Assembly (NCBI RefSeq): GCF_050717515.1
Contig: NZ_JBOITL010000025.1
Span: 372,001 to 436,000 of the forward strand
Source of the DNA: Clostridium_AD sp050717515
Lineage (GTDB): Bacteria; Bacillota; Clostridia; Clostridiales; Clostridiaceae
Direction: 5' to 3'
Length of the DNA: 64,000 nucleotides
Below are positions 26,159 through 35,493 of the stretch, piece after piece. Each line of letters starts with the position of its first letter. Position 1 is the stretch's first letter. The notes beneath the pieces were generated by a model. The model ran no database searches. It saw only the letters and a program-made list of their open reading frames with translations, and was not told where the DNA came from. The position numbers were made by a program, and so were the translations under genes.

Positions 26159-26675
26159 AAAGGTTCGACTTAGAGAATATAAAAAAGAAGATATAAAGCA
26201 AGCTCAAAGTTTTATAAATGATCCTGAGGTGAATAGACTCTTACAACCAGGAATTCCTTATCTATTTACCTTTGAAGATGAACAGAAATGGTTTGAAGGA
26301 ATGTCTGCAACAAAGGAAAAATACAGTTTTGCCATAGAAACATTAGAGGATAACAAATATATAGGTGGCTGCGGAATAAACGATATAGATTGGAAAAATA
26401 GCGTTATAGTTGTAGGTATATTCATCGGGGATAAAGATTATTGGAGTAAGGGCTATGGCACGGATGCAATGAAGGTTCTAATTAAGTTTATTTTTGAGCA
26501 GATGAATATACACAAAATAAAATTGCATGTATATTCCTTTAATGAACGTGCAATTAAATGCTATGAAAAATGTGGATTTAAACAAGAAGGTAGACTAAGA
26601 AAAGAAATATTTAGAGATGGAAAGTATTATGATGAAATTGTTATGGGACTTTTAAGCGAGGAATATTTCAGGTAA
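26145..26675 (+). CDS. GNAT acetyltransferase, RimJ/RimL type
   Basis: 176 residues. VRLREYKKEDIKQAQSFIND at the start, the acetyl-CoA loop DYWSKGYGTDAMKVLIKF and NERAIKCYEKCGFKQEGRLR near the end are the standard RimJ/RimL (Acetyltransf_3) features. Such proteins acetylate N-termini of ribosomal proteins, or other amines including antibiotics. The start has no adjacent Shine-Dalgarno; translation may be coupled to the overlapping small ORF. A clear terminator follows at 26686-26722. Confidence 0.85.
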   Translation: MYTGKKVRLREYKKEDIKQAQSFINDPEVNRLLQPGIPYLFTFEDEQKWFEGMSATKEKYSFAIETLEDNKYIGGCGINDIDWKNSVIVVGIFIGDKDYWSKGYGTDAMKVLIKFIFEQMNIHKIKLHVYSFNERAIKCYEKCGFKQEGRLRKEIFRDGKYYDEIVMGLLSEEYFR

Positions 26676-26685
26676 AATATAAATT

Positions 26686-26722
26686 AAAAAACCCAATGTA
26701 ATAATTATACATTGGGTTTTTT
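26686..26722 (+). terminator. Terminator after the GNAT gene
   Basis: AAAAAACCCAATGTA / TACATTGGGTTTTTT, a perfect 15 bp stem with a 7 bp loop and T tract. Confidence 0.88.
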
Positions 26723-26746
26723 ATTCTCAACTTTTGTATGACTCTA

Positions 26747-26772
26747 GTGCCACCCATGTGGCAAGTGGCAAG
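26747..26772 (+). repeat. Dispersed GC-rich repeat, copy 4
   Basis: Full length with one change (CCCATGTGG instead of CCCACGTGG), between the terminator and the end of the convergent MATE gene. Confidence 0.85.
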
Positions 26773-26824
26773 TTAGCGGAGTAATTTAATGAAAAGTTGT
26801 CAATTTTATAAGAATATATCCTTT

Positions 26825-28252
26825 TTAAATACCAACAGGAGCAAGTCTAGATTTAGCAAGTTTAGCCTTATTCTTCTTATAAATCTGATGCATTTCTAGT
26901 ATTTCTAAAGAAGTATAAGTGTATTTAATGAATATAGCAGCTGTAATAAAAGATATTACATCGGATATGGGATAAGCTAGCCATGCTCCAAAGACTCCCA
27001 TGTCTAAACCCATTACAAGTGCATACACTAGTGGAATAAATACTATTATTTGTCTGTAAATAGATAGCTTGAAAGAAGCTTTAACTCTATTTATAGCTTG
27101 GCAATATGAGATTGCCAAATAATATATTCCAAGGCAAGGGAATACGGCTATAACTGTTCTAAAAGCCTTTGCTGTTCCTACTATAATAGCGCTATCATTT
27201 ATAAATATACCTATAAGTGATTCTGCAAAAATCATAAATATTGCCCACAGTATAGTTGAACTTACAGACACTGCAATTATAGCTGTTTTAACAACTTCTT
27301 TTAATCTGGTATAATTTCCAGCACCATAATTATAAGCAGCTATAGGTTGCATAGCTGAGCTTATGCCCATTACTGTCATAAATAAAAACATTGAAACTCT
27401 GGTAGTTAAACCAACTGTTACAATGGCCAAATCTCCGCCATAGGAGGATAGTAAATTGTTTAATATAGCAGCTACCACTGCATCTGAGATTTCTATTATA
27501 AATGTTGAAAATCCAACATATACTATTCCAATTGATACTGCTTTATTAAGAGTTAATTTAATAGAAAATTTTAACTCCTTCTTTATTTTCATAAATACAG
27601 TTAATACATACATAAAACCGATAATTTGAGATACTACTGTTGCAATAGCAGCTCCTTTTACCCCATATGAAAATACATTTATTAGAAAATAATCTATAAT
27701 TACATTACAAATTGCACCAATAGAAGTACTAAATAAAACTATTTTAGTGTTACCAAAAGCAGTTATAATGTAAGATGCAATTATTGTAAAGGATTGAAAT
27801 AGCACACCAATTAATATTATACTTACATAGTCTTTTGCAAGAGGGAATATCTTTTCCGAAGCACCTAAACTAATTAAAATTTTATCTTGAAAAATAAAAA
27901 TACCAGTACCAATTATAGATACCATTATAAGCATTAGAACTATAGCATTAGGTATTATAGTTCTTAAATTTTCAAAATCTTCGTCTCCACAGCTTCTTGC
28001 CACTGAGGTAGAAGCACCAACAGCTATAAGCATAGATATAGCTAAAAATAATCTTTGGATTGGAAAGGCTATAGTCAATGCACCGATAGCATCAGCGCCT
28101 ATGGCTTGACCTAAAAACATAGAATCCACCATGTTGTACATTTCTGCTACCATTAGTGAAATTATTGCTGGCACAGAAAATTTTAACAATAGTTTTCCGA
28201 TTTTTTCCTCGCCAAATGTTTTGTTGCTTTCTGCCACGTTACCCATTGTCAT
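26825..28252 (-). CDS. MATE-family multidrug efflux transporter
   Basis: 475 residues with about 12 hydrophobic segments and the two-fold MATE repeat. KLLLKFSVPAIISLMVAEMY opens the first half, MYNMVDSMFLGQAIGADAIGA is the conserved first loop, and AMQPIAAYNYGAGNY is typical of the MepA/DinF-like branch. It would export cationic drugs using Na+ or H+. An AAGGAG lies 11 bp before ATG 28252; GTG 28261 is an alternative only 2 bp from the site. Substrate unknown. Confidence 0.9.
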   Translation of the reverse strand: MTMGNVAESNKTFGEEKIGKLLLKFSVPAIISLMVAEMYNMVDSMFLGQAIGADAIGALTIAFPIQRLFLAISMLIAVGASTSVARSCGDEDFENLRTIIPNAIVLMLIMVSIIGTGIFIFQDKILISLGASEKIFPLAKDYVSIILIGVLFQSFTIIASYIITAFGNTKIVLFSTSIGAICNVIIDYFLINVFSYGVKGAAIATVVSQIIGFMYVLTVFMKIKKELKFSIKLTLNKAVSIGIVYVGFSTFIIEISDAVVAAILNNLLSSYGGDLAIVTVGLTTRVSMFLFMTVMGISSAMQPIAAYNYGAGNYTRLKEVVKTAIIAVSVSSTILWAIFMIFAESLIGIFINDSAIIVGTAKAFRTVIAVFPCLGIYYLAISYCQAINRVKASFKLSIYRQIIVFIPLVYALVMGLDMGVFGAWLAYPISDVISFITAAIFIKYTYTSLEILEMHQIYKKNKAKLAKSRLAPVGI

Positions 28253-28390
28253 GAAATTCACGTCTCCTTAAAAATTTTTGTTTCCATAGTATTATTCTAC
28301 GCTATTATGAGTATATTAGCATTCACAGGGTTGCTAGATAAGAAGTACAAAATTGCTAACATGTAACTTTCTATAATACTTAAATAACAA

Positions 28391-28417
28391 AAAAACACCT
28401 TAAAATAGGTGTTTTTG
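28391..28417 (-). terminator. Terminator at the end of the AraC/GH39 gene
   Basis: AAAAACACCT / AGGTGTTTTT around a short loop. The stop codon of the gene lies inside the hairpin. Confidence 0.8.
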
Positions 28418-30490
28418 TACTTTTTGAAGAACTATTAGTGTAGAACCATAGCCTTCTATCTTTATTATGTTATTATAAACTGCTGTTTTTTTAGCATAGG
28501 ATAGAGAAACGTTAGGAGTGGAAATTTTAGTTAAAATTTTCCATTCGTCATAACTAAGCCTTTTGGGCTTACCCATACGTAACCAGATATCATAAGCTGA
28601 GCCAAAATTTTCACCAATTTCATATTTAATAACTTTATAGTCATTAACTAAATTTTTAATGGATAAGGATATCTTTCGCTCAGTTATATTTTTACTACCC
28701 TTTCCCTTGGGTAAATCTTCTAACTTAATTAGACTATTAAGTTCCTCGCTGTAACTGTAAAGTAAGACCTGGATATCTTCATCTTGCCTTGTGATAATAT
28801 ATCCATCACCCTGGTCTATAACTTCATTTCCTAGTTTTGACAATAAATAATAAGCATAGTAGGAAACCTTTTTTATTCCATTTAAAGTAAGTAATCCCGG
28901 TGAACCAAAAAATAATTCATTATTTAAAATTGAATTTTCCTCTACAGTATCAAAAGCCTTTAGAGTAAGTAGGCTATTATTATTGCTACTAATAAAATTA
29001 TGAATAATATATGGAAGCATGTAGGAGGAATCATAAATAGTATTTATAGTTTCTGGAACATTAAAAGGATCCTCTATTAAATTCTGTAATTCATATTTTT
29101 CGAAAATTTCCCTTGTAATATCTTTATACTCAACAGATAAATCACTGGAGGCTTGGAATTTCCACAGTTTAACTACTTCAATGCCATATATATCAGCAAA
29201 ATACATTATAAAGCTTTCTAAAAGCTTTATAAAAGAACTTTTATCTTCAAAGGTTTGATTCAAAATTATTAAGGGTACCAAGGATATATCCATTAAAAAT
29301 TCTAATAGTTTTTCAACTTCATTCCAATTTAAAAATCTTACATTTTCATTAAAATATACTTTCATTTCTTTTCCAAATAAGTTTTGAACTATACCATTTT
29401 TAAAGCCTATAGCCTCTTGAATAGATCTCAGATATCCTTGTTCACCTGCTTTAACAAGTTCTTCTGCTTGCCCTAAATTAATTTTTTCTGTCCATCTATG
29501 GTCTAGGTTTGCGCTTGGTAGCAGAGAGTCTGTTTGGATTTTTATAATTTTGTTGGTGTAGTTGAACCTATCGTAGTCTTCTAAATAATAAGATATATAC
29601 TCCAGTGTTTCAGATAAATCATGTGTATCCATTTTTTTAAAGTTATCAAATTCTTCCTCTGGTATATCATATTTTTTTCTAAATTGTAGGGGAGTACAAT
29701 TATAGTGATCTTTAAAGCTCTTATTGTAATATCTAGCATGAGAAAAGCCAACATCCAGAGAAATATCTGAGATAGTTTTATCTGTATCTAATAGTAATTT
29801 AATAGATTCATCTACTCGTACAATATTTACGAGTTCACTAAAATTTGTTCCAGCCATTTCTTTTATTTGATGAGATAAATAATAAGAACTTAAATATTCT
29901 TGGTTTGCTATATCCTGCAAACTAATTTTATTCATGTAATTATTATAGATGTATTTTCTAATCCTATGATACCTTTGAAATTGTATTACATTTTCTTTTA
30001 AATCTTTTTCATCATAATTAAGATAGTGAAATTTGTTTATTAAATGAAATAATAACTTAACTAAAACAGCCTCTATTTGATCATCAAAGTTTTCACTTTT
30101 TTGGATTATTTCGCAAGCTAGAATAGATAAGTATTTCCTAAGAACATCATACTTTTCTTCCTGTTGTGCGCCTTCTTCACTGGAGTTTGTATAAAAATAA
30201 ATATTTTTCATATCATCATAATACTTTTCGAAAAATATAGGGTCTAGGTGAAAAATTAGAACCTTATTGTTTACATCCGAATAGATTCTATGGGCTTCAT
30301 CACAATTTACAATCTCAATTTCACTTTCGTATACTTCATAATTTCCTGACTCAATAAGTACATTAACAGTGCCCTCAAGCACGAAAATTATTTCTATAGA
30401 ATTATGCCAATGTATTGGATAGTCCGTTATACTCTCTAGGGAGATGTTTATAGGCAGATCATTTATAAAACTTATATATTCTTTTCTCAT
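28400..30490 (-). CDS. AraC-family regulator fused to a GH39-like domain
   Basis: 696 residues. An N-terminal cupin (HWHNSIEIIFVLEGTVNVLI, about 27-46) is followed by a two-HTH AraC domain (about 170-265, ending SHARYYNKSFKDHYNCTPLQ, then FRKKY). The remaining 400 residues resemble the GH39/beta-xylosidase-like barrel that follows AraC domains in many Firmicute regulators. I cannot pick out a convincing acid/base and nucleophile Glu pair, so it may be a sugar-sensing, not hydrolytic, domain. Its start overlaps the stop of the HAD hydrolase gene by 4 bp (ATGA), so the two are translationally coupled. Confidence 0.82.
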   Translation of the reverse strand: MRKEYISFINDLPINISLESITDYPIHWHNSIEIIFVLEGTVNVLIESGNYEVYESEIEIVNCDEAHRIYSDVNNKVLIFHLDPIFFEKYYDDMKNIYFYTNSSEEGAQQEEKYDVLRKYLSILACEIIQKSENFDDQIEAVLVKLLFHLINKFHYLNYDEKDLKENVIQFQRYHRIRKYIYNNYMNKISLQDIANQEYLSSYYLSHQIKEMAGTNFSELVNIVRVDESIKLLLDTDKTISDISLDVGFSHARYYNKSFKDHYNCTPLQFRKKYDIPEEEFDNFKKMDTHDLSETLEYISYYLEDYDRFNYTNKIIKIQTDSLLPSANLDHRWTEKINLGQAEELVKAGEQGYLRSIQEAIGFKNGIVQNLFGKEMKVYFNENVRFLNWNEVEKLLEFLMDISLVPLIILNQTFEDKSSFIKLLESFIMYFADIYGIEVVKLWKFQASSDLSVEYKDITREIFEKYELQNLIEDPFNVPETINTIYDSSYMLPYIIHNFISSNNNSLLTLKAFDTVEENSILNNELFFGSPGLLTLNGIKKVSYYAYYLLSKLGNEVIDQGDGYIITRQDEDIQVLLYSYSEELNSLIKLEDLPKGKGSKNITERKISLSIKNLVNDYKVIKYEIGENFGSAYDIWLRMGKPKRLSYDEWKILTKISTPNVSLSYAKKTAVYNNIIKIEGYGSTLIVLQKVQKHLF

Positions 30491-31230
30491 TTAAACTCCT
30501 TTATTGTCTTTGGTGCCACCCACGTGGCAAGTGGCAAGTCTTTTACATATTCATAAAAATCCTCATATTCCCCTGAATAGTCAGTTATTATTTCCTCATT
30601 AGTCCTATGTAGTAAATTATTTGTAATTAAATATGTCCTTAGTCCAAGTTTTTTAGCTATTAAATCTTCTTGAACATCATTACCTACCATTAAGCAGTCT
30701 TCAGGTTTCTTTTCTATATCTTTTAATATCTCTTCATAATACTTTAATTGAGGTTTGCAATAATGATTTTTCTCAAAGGTTGAAACATATGAAAAGTCTT
30801 CTGGCTCAAAGCCTGCCCAACGTATTCTATGATGAATAGCTTTTTCGGGAAAAAGAGGATTTGTGGCAAGTGCAACAGTATAACCTTTTGATTTTAATGT
30901 TTTAACACTTTCTTTTATACATTGAATATCTTGTGCATATTCTTTAATTTTTAAAAAATTTGTATCGTAAAAATCATCGAAACGTTTTTGCAAAGCAGGA
31001 AGTTTCATATTCATTCTAGTAGAAAAGTCAGCCATGAATATTTCTTCATTAGTTTTGTAGTCTGTGTTTTCTACCATGATTTTAGAAGAACTCCATATAT
31101 TTTTAGCCAATTCCTCAGGTGATATTATATCCGCAAAATTCTTTGAAAGTTCTTCAAAATATAGTTTTTCAAATAGAACCATGTCTATAGGAAGTAAAGT
31201 ACCATCAAGATCAAATAATATTGTATTCAT
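30487..31230 (-). CDS. HAD-superfamily hydrolase with repeat-encoded C-terminus
   Basis: 247 residues. Motif I is FDLDGTLLP (nucleophile Asp8 and Asp10), motif II ALATNP, motif III the Lys in CKPQ, and motif IV MVGNDVQEDL, so all catalytic parts of a phosphatase are present. The last 17 residues, beginning DLPLATWVAP, are encoded through a copy of the dispersed repeat at 30513-30538, so the repeat has been taken into the coding sequence. The gene ends in an ATGA overlap with the AraC/GH39 gene. The substrate is a phospho-compound of unknown identity. Confidence 0.88.
   Translation of the reverse strand: MNTILFDLDGTLLPIDMVLFEKLYFEELSKNFADIISPEELAKNIWSSSKIMVENTDYKTNEEIFMADFSTRMNMKLPALQKRFDDFYDTNFLKIKEYAQDIQCIKESVKTLKSKGYTVALATNPLFPEKAIHHRIRWAGFEPEDFSYVSTFEKNHYCKPQLKYYEEILKDIEKKPEDCLMVGNDVQEDLIAKKLGLRTYLITNNLLHRTNEEIITDYSGEYEDFYEYVKDLPLATWVAPKTIKEFK
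30513..30538 (+). repeat. Dispersed GC-rich repeat, copy 5 (intragenic)
   Basis: Full 26 bp copy identical to copies 1 and 2, but located inside the 3' end of the HAD hydrolase gene and read as LPLATWVAP on the minus strand. Confidence 0.88.
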
Positions 31231-31372
31231 TTATTAAAACACCCCTTCATAATAAAATAGTTGTTTGTGTTTTATATTATAGCCAATAAAGAAATATTAT
31301 GTTTAATTTCAAATTTTGTCAATGAAAAATAATGGTATGGTTATAGTAACTATATGTTAGAAAAGTGGGTAC

Positions 31373-31400
31373 TTGCATTAAATGATTATAGTAGTACAAT
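31373..31400 (+). promoter_or_regulatory. Promoter of the butanol dehydrogenase gene
   Basis: TTGCAT (31373-31378), 16 bp, TACAAT (31395-31400). The 5' untranslated region is about 130 nt. Confidence 0.6.
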
Positions 31401-31438
31401 AATAATTATAGATAAAAAAATATGAATAAAATTAAAAT

Positions 31439-31466
31439 ATTAAAAAATTAAAAAATTAAAAAATTA
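31439..31466 (+). repeat. Tandem ATTAAAAA repeat in the 5' untranslated region
   Basis: Three and a half copies of the 8-mer ATTAAAAA, about 70 bp before the dehydrogenase start. No promoter function is clear. Confidence 0.8.
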
Positions 31467-31537
31467 GGTTATGAAATTAATTAGTCCATCCAATATGAAA
31501 GAAGTAAAAAGTATAAAGTGAAAAGGAGAGATTAATA

Positions 31538-32701
31538 ATGAAAAATTTTAATTATTCAATTCCAACTAAGGTATTTTTCGGTAAAGATCAGATAAATGTA
31601 CTCCCTAGTGAAATAAAAAACTACGGTTCTAAGGTATTGCTTGTTTACGGAGGCGGTAGCATAAAAAAAAGTGGATTACATGACAAAATTACTGGAATAT
31701 TAAAAACTAATAACATTAAATTTTGGGAACTTCCAGGTGTAGAGCCAAACCCAAGAGTAACCAGCGTAAATAAAGGTGTTCAGCTTTGCCGTGAAAATAA
31801 AATAGACCTTATACTTGCAGTAGGTGGCGGAAGTTCCATTGATTGTGCAAAGGTTATAGCAGCAGGTTATTACTATGAAGGAGATGCATGGGATATAGTG
31901 CTAGATCCAAGTAAAATTAAAAAGGTACTTCCGCTTGCGACTATATTAACACTAGCAGCTACGGGTTCTGAAATGAATGCAGGAGCTGTAATTACAAATT
32001 TTGATACAAAGGAAAAATTAGCTACAGGACACGAAGATATGGCACCTAAGTTCTCTATATTAGATCCTACTTACACTTATACCTTGCCTGTAAAACAAAC
32101 AGCAGCAGGCACTGCAGATATAACTAGTCACATTTTCGAAGTATACTTTAGCAGCACAAAAGAAGCATTTTTGCAAAATAGAATGGCTGAAGGAATGCTT
32201 AAAACTTGTATAAAATATGGTCCAATAGCTCTAAAAGATCCAGAAAATTATGAAGCAAGATCTAATTTAATGTGGACTTCAAGTCTAGCAATAAATGGAC
32301 TCATAAGCTATGGTAAAGAAACAGAGTGGAGTGTTCATGCAATGGAACATGAATTAAGTGCATACTATGATATTACTCATGGAGTGGGTCTTGCAATTTT
32401 AACACCACATTGGATGAAATACATTTTAAATGATTCAACTTTAGATAAATTTGTTGAATATGGAGTAAATGTTTGGGATATTGATGAAAATGGTGATAAA
32501 TATGCAATAGCCAACGCGGCAATTGAAAAGACAAGAGAATATTATAATTCATTAGGAATTCCTTCTTCATTAAAGGAAGTTGGTATCAATGAAGAAAAAT
32601 TAGAAGAAATGGCAAAGCAAGCTACAAGGAGAGGTAAATTAGGAAACTTCGGAGTCTTAGAAGCAGAAGACGTATTGAATATATTTAGAGCAGCATTATA
32701 A
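31538..32701 (+). CDS. bdh: NAD(P)H-dependent butanol dehydrogenase (iron-containing, YqhD/BdhB type)
   Basis: 387 residues, full length for the group III iron alcohol dehydrogenases of the clostridial BdhA/BdhB/YqhD branch. The cofactor region is AVGGGSSIDCAK. Metal ligands are visible as the Asp and His in GTADITSHIFE and the two His in HAMEHELSAYYDITHG. It reduces aldehydes such as butyraldehyde to alcohols in the cytoplasm and thus re-oxidises NAD(P)H during fermentation. GGAGAG lies before the ATG. It is a single gene with its own promoter. Exact aldehyde preference and A/B identity are not decidable here. Confidence 0.92.
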   Translation: MKNFNYSIPTKVFFGKDQINVLPSEIKNYGSKVLLVYGGGSIKKSGLHDKITGILKTNNIKFWELPGVEPNPRVTSVNKGVQLCRENKIDLILAVGGGSSIDCAKVIAAGYYYEGDAWDIVLDPSKIKKVLPLATILTLAATGSEMNAGAVITNFDTKEKLATGHEDMAPKFSILDPTYTYTLPVKQTAAGTADITSHIFEVYFSSTKEAFLQNRMAEGMLKTCIKYGPIALKDPENYEARSNLMWTSSLAINGLISYGKETEWSVHAMEHELSAYYDITHGVGLAILTPHWMKYILNDSTLDKFVEYGVNVWDIDENGDKYAIANAAIEKTREYYNSLGIPSSLKEVGINEEKLEEMAKQATRRGKLGNFGVLEAEDVLNIFRAAL

Positions 32702-32764
32702 TATAGGCATATGAAAAAAGTAGATTAGTACTGACTAGTAAGCTTTGAAGATGTCTAAAACATA

Positions 32765-32809
32765 AAGAACTCCAAGATCTTAGAAATTTATTGAGATTTT
32801 GGAGTTCTT
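32765..32809 (+). terminator. Hairpin after the dehydrogenase gene
   Basis: AAGAACTCCAA / TTGGAGTTCTT, an 11 bp stem in the gap before the convergent ABC operon. The T tract is poor. Confidence 0.55.
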
Positions 32810-32879
32810 ATAATGTTAACGAGATTTCTAAAGGCGTTAATATTGTAACTTCGAAGAAGATGAATAGTTGATGATTTAA

Positions 32880-33899
32880 TTATACAAACTTCTTTTTTCC
32901 TAGCATTGTTGAGATACACACCATAACAATACACAAACTAATAATAACCACAATTGGAGTTAATATATTTATAAGCTTATAGCCATTTTCTATAGATTTT
33001 GTCAGCTCAATTATCCACTTAGTTACTGTGCCATTGCTTATAATTTTTAGACCATGAGGCATTTTTTCAAGGGGGAGGAAGGCACCACCAATTAGTGACA
33101 TAATCATAGCAATTGAGGAGGCGCCAATACTTGCTTGTAGCTCACTTTCACATAGGTTAGAAAACAAACAAGCAAAACTAGAAGAAATTATTGATATTAT
33201 TAAACCTATTAGAAAAAATTCAAGAGATGTAATTCCTAAATTTATAGGTATAAATGTTAATACTAGGGTTGATATAAGCACCTGAATACCAGCGAAGAGG
33301 AGGTTATAAGCATACATTCCCAATATATAAGTGTATGGTTTAAAGCAGCACATTTTATATCTCTTTAGAATACCCTCGTTTTTATCTTTTATGATGTTAC
33401 ATGCTGATAGGGTACAAGTAATTATTAAGGTCAATAATATAAAGCTACATCCTCTTTGGGCTGCCGTAAAGCCTTCCTTGCCCATATTATTTAACAAGAT
33501 TTGAAATCCGCTTAAATTCTTAGATGAAGCATAGCTAGTTATTATTTCATTTACAATAGTTCTATTATAACTATCCAAGCATTTCACATTTATATCGCTA
33601 TTCTCTTTAAATTCAACAATAGCAGCGTATTTTCCAAGTATCATATTTGTATTTAGGGAAACTAAAGTTGCTTCATTAATCTTTAATCCTTTAATTCCAT
33701 TAGCATCTTTTTTAAATTCCGATCCAATTCCAATCTTGCTATTATCTATATATCCTATACTAATTGATGGTTTCATTAAACCATTGAGAACCATTGCTAC
33801 AATTACCGCCAATACTGGTATTAATAGAGAATATATTACCTTTTTTTTATTTTTAGATGACCTAATAAATTCATTTTTAAGAATTAGTAATATACTCAT
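32880..33899 (-). CDS. ABC-2 type transporter permease
   Basis: 339 residues. One N-terminal helix (about 22-42), an extracellular segment of about 120 residues, then a cluster of five helices (about 150-335) containing the GGAFLPLEKMP loop found in ABC-2 exporters. That is the ABC2_membrane_3 layout. It starts where the preceding permease stops (one-base overlap, 33899), which indicates tight coupling. With its partner permease and the ATPase it should form a drug, lipid or peptide exporter. The substrate is unknown. Confidence 0.85.
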   Translation of the reverse strand: MSILLILKNEFIRSSKNKKKVIYSLLIPVLAVIVAMVLNGLMKPSISIGYIDNSKIGIGSEFKKDANGIKGLKINEATLVSLNTNMILGKYAAIVEFKENSDINVKCLDSYNRTIVNEIITSYASSKNLSGFQILLNNMGKEGFTAAQRGCSFILLTLIITCTLSACNIIKDKNEGILKRYKMCCFKPYTYILGMYAYNLLFAGIQVLISTLVLTFIPINLGITSLEFFLIGLIISIISSSFACLFSNLCESELQASIGASSIAMIMSLIGGAFLPLEKMPHGLKIISNGTVTKWIIELTKSIENGYKLINILTPIVVIISLCIVMVCISTMLGKKKFV

Positions 33900-34645
33900 T
33901 ATAGAAAAGCCTCCTTTTTAAAGCCCTTTATTGATGATATTGTAAATATCAATCCAGTAATTAAGCTTAAAAGCATTGCAATAAAGTAAAGTGTCATACT
34001 ATTGTCATTCATCATATTGAAGACCCCTCTATTTATCCATGTAAGCGGTGAAATATAACTTATTATATTCACTACATTACCTAAACTACCAATTGGGAAG
34101 AAGGATCCACCTAGAGCTGCCATTATTAAAATTGGCATACTTACAAAGTTTTTTACTGCCATAAAATCCTTTGTACAAATACCTATAAAAGTACCTATTG
34201 AACAGGACATGAATGCGATTACCATTAGTAAAAGGATTAATTCTATAAAATTCCCTTTAAAATCTACTTTAAATATAAATCTACAAATAATCATAATAAT
34301 AATATTAAAAATTGTCATAGCAATGGTTGATGGTATAATCTTTGATAATACTATGGCACCGTTGCCTATTGGCGCTATAATAAATCTTTTCCCGCACTTA
34401 GCTAAGCACTCTTCTTTGGCTATATATATTAAAGAAACTGCGCCTAAAAATGTACAAAAGGGAATAGATACAATGGTATAGTAGTAAAATGAAGTTATTC
34501 CCTGTTCTCCAGAATAATAATTGCTAGCTATATATCCAAATAAACCTATTAATATTAATGGATATATAATTCCATAACCTATTAAAAAGGAATCTTTTAT
34601 TCTTTTTTTTATTCCATATCTAAATAAAATCCCAAATCCATGCAT
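33899..34645 (-). CDS. ABC-2 type transporter permease
   Basis: 248 residues with six hydrophobic segments and no large extracellular domain. The LGGSFFPIGSLGNVVNIISY segment is the conserved ABC-2 loop before the last helices. It lies 13 bp after the ATPase gene and abuts the second permease, so the two permeases probably form a heterodimer. Confidence 0.86.
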   Translation of the reverse strand: MHGFGILFRYGIKKRIKDSFLIGYGIIYPLILIGLFGYIASNYYSGEQGITSFYYYTIVSIPFCTFLGAVSLIYIAKEECLAKCGKRFIIAPIGNGAIVLSKIIPSTIAMTIFNIIIMIICRFIFKVDFKGNFIELILLLMVIAFMSCSIGTFIGICTKDFMAVKNFVSMPILIMAALGGSFFPIGSLGNVVNIISYISPLTWINRGVFNMMNDNSMTLYFIAMLLSLITGLIFTISSIKGFKKEAFL

Positions 34646-34658
34646 ACTTTACCTCCTA

Positions 34659-35405
34659 TTAATCTCTTAATTCCTTTCCAGTTATATTAAGGAAAATTTC
34701 TTCCAAGCTATTTAATCCTTTTATCCTATAATTTTCCTTAATGACGCTGAGAATGCCTTGTTCAATTATTTCACCCTTGTCGAGTATAATTATTCGCGAA
34801 CATATTGTATCAACTTCTTCCATATAGTGAGATGTATAAATTATTGTAGTTCCTTGTTTTTGTAAATTTTTTATAACATCTAAGATATTATTTCTGGACT
34901 GTGGATCTATTCCTACCGTTGGCTCATCCATTATTAATAGCTTAGGGCTATGAACGATGGAGCAGGCTATATTTAACCTTCTTTTCATTCCTCCTGAAAA
35001 TGAATCAGAATAATCATTTTTTCTTTCCCATAAACCTACAGCTTCTAAAGCCTGTTTTGTTTTATCTCTTAATTTTTGCCCTTTAATCCCGTACAAAGAG
35101 CCAAAAAACTTTACATTGTTATATGCTGACAAATCTGAAAATAATGCAATATCTTGTGGTACAAGTCCTAATGATTTTTTAAATTCTTCCTCATTATTAG
35201 TTATATCTTTATTGTTAAATAATACCTTCCCTTTATCCATATCAACTAATGTGCATATCATACTTAAAGTTGTACTTTTGCCAGCCCCATTTGGTCCTAA
35301 AAATCCTAAAATTTCACCTTTTTCAACTTCAAAACTTAAGTCTTTCACCACTTGATTTTCACCATAACTCTTATTTAAGCCTATAACCTTTAATAAATTT
35401 TCCAC
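34659..35405 (-). CDS. ABC transporter ATP-binding protein
   Basis: 248 residues. Walker A GPNGAGKST, signature FSGGMKRRL, Walker B LLIMDEPTVGID and a C-terminal switch His in YTSHYMEE are all intact. It is of the DrrA/CcmA class that drives ABC-2 exporters. Translation begins at a GTG (35405) with AAGGAG upstream. In front lies a CAATGTTG element (35437-35444) that resembles the PadR operator at 36248-36284, so the operon is likely repressed by the upstream PadR protein. Confidence 0.92.
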   Translation of the reverse strand: MENLLKVIGLNKSYGENQVVKDLSFEVEKGEILGFLGPNGAGKSTTLSMICTLVDMDKGKVLFNNKDITNNEEEFKKSLGLVPQDIALFSDLSAYNNVKFFGSLYGIKGQKLRDKTKQALEAVGLWERKNDYSDSFSGGMKRRLNIACSIVHSPKLLIMDEPTVGIDPQSRNNILDVIKNLQKQGTTIIYTSHYMEEVDTICSRIIILDKGEIIEQGILSVIKENYRIKGLNSLEEIFLNITGKELRD

Positions 35406-35461
35406 AATACCAGCTCCTTAGTAAATGTTTTATATACAATGTTGACTATACAATTTAAAAA

Positions 35462-35490
35462 TTTTTACAGCAATTTCCGGCTGTAAAAAA
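35462..35490 (-). terminator. Terminator between PadR gene and ABC operon
   Basis: TTTTTACAGC / GCTGTAAAAA around an 8 bp loop; T-rich on both strands. Confidence 0.7.
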
Positions 35491-35493
35491 TCT

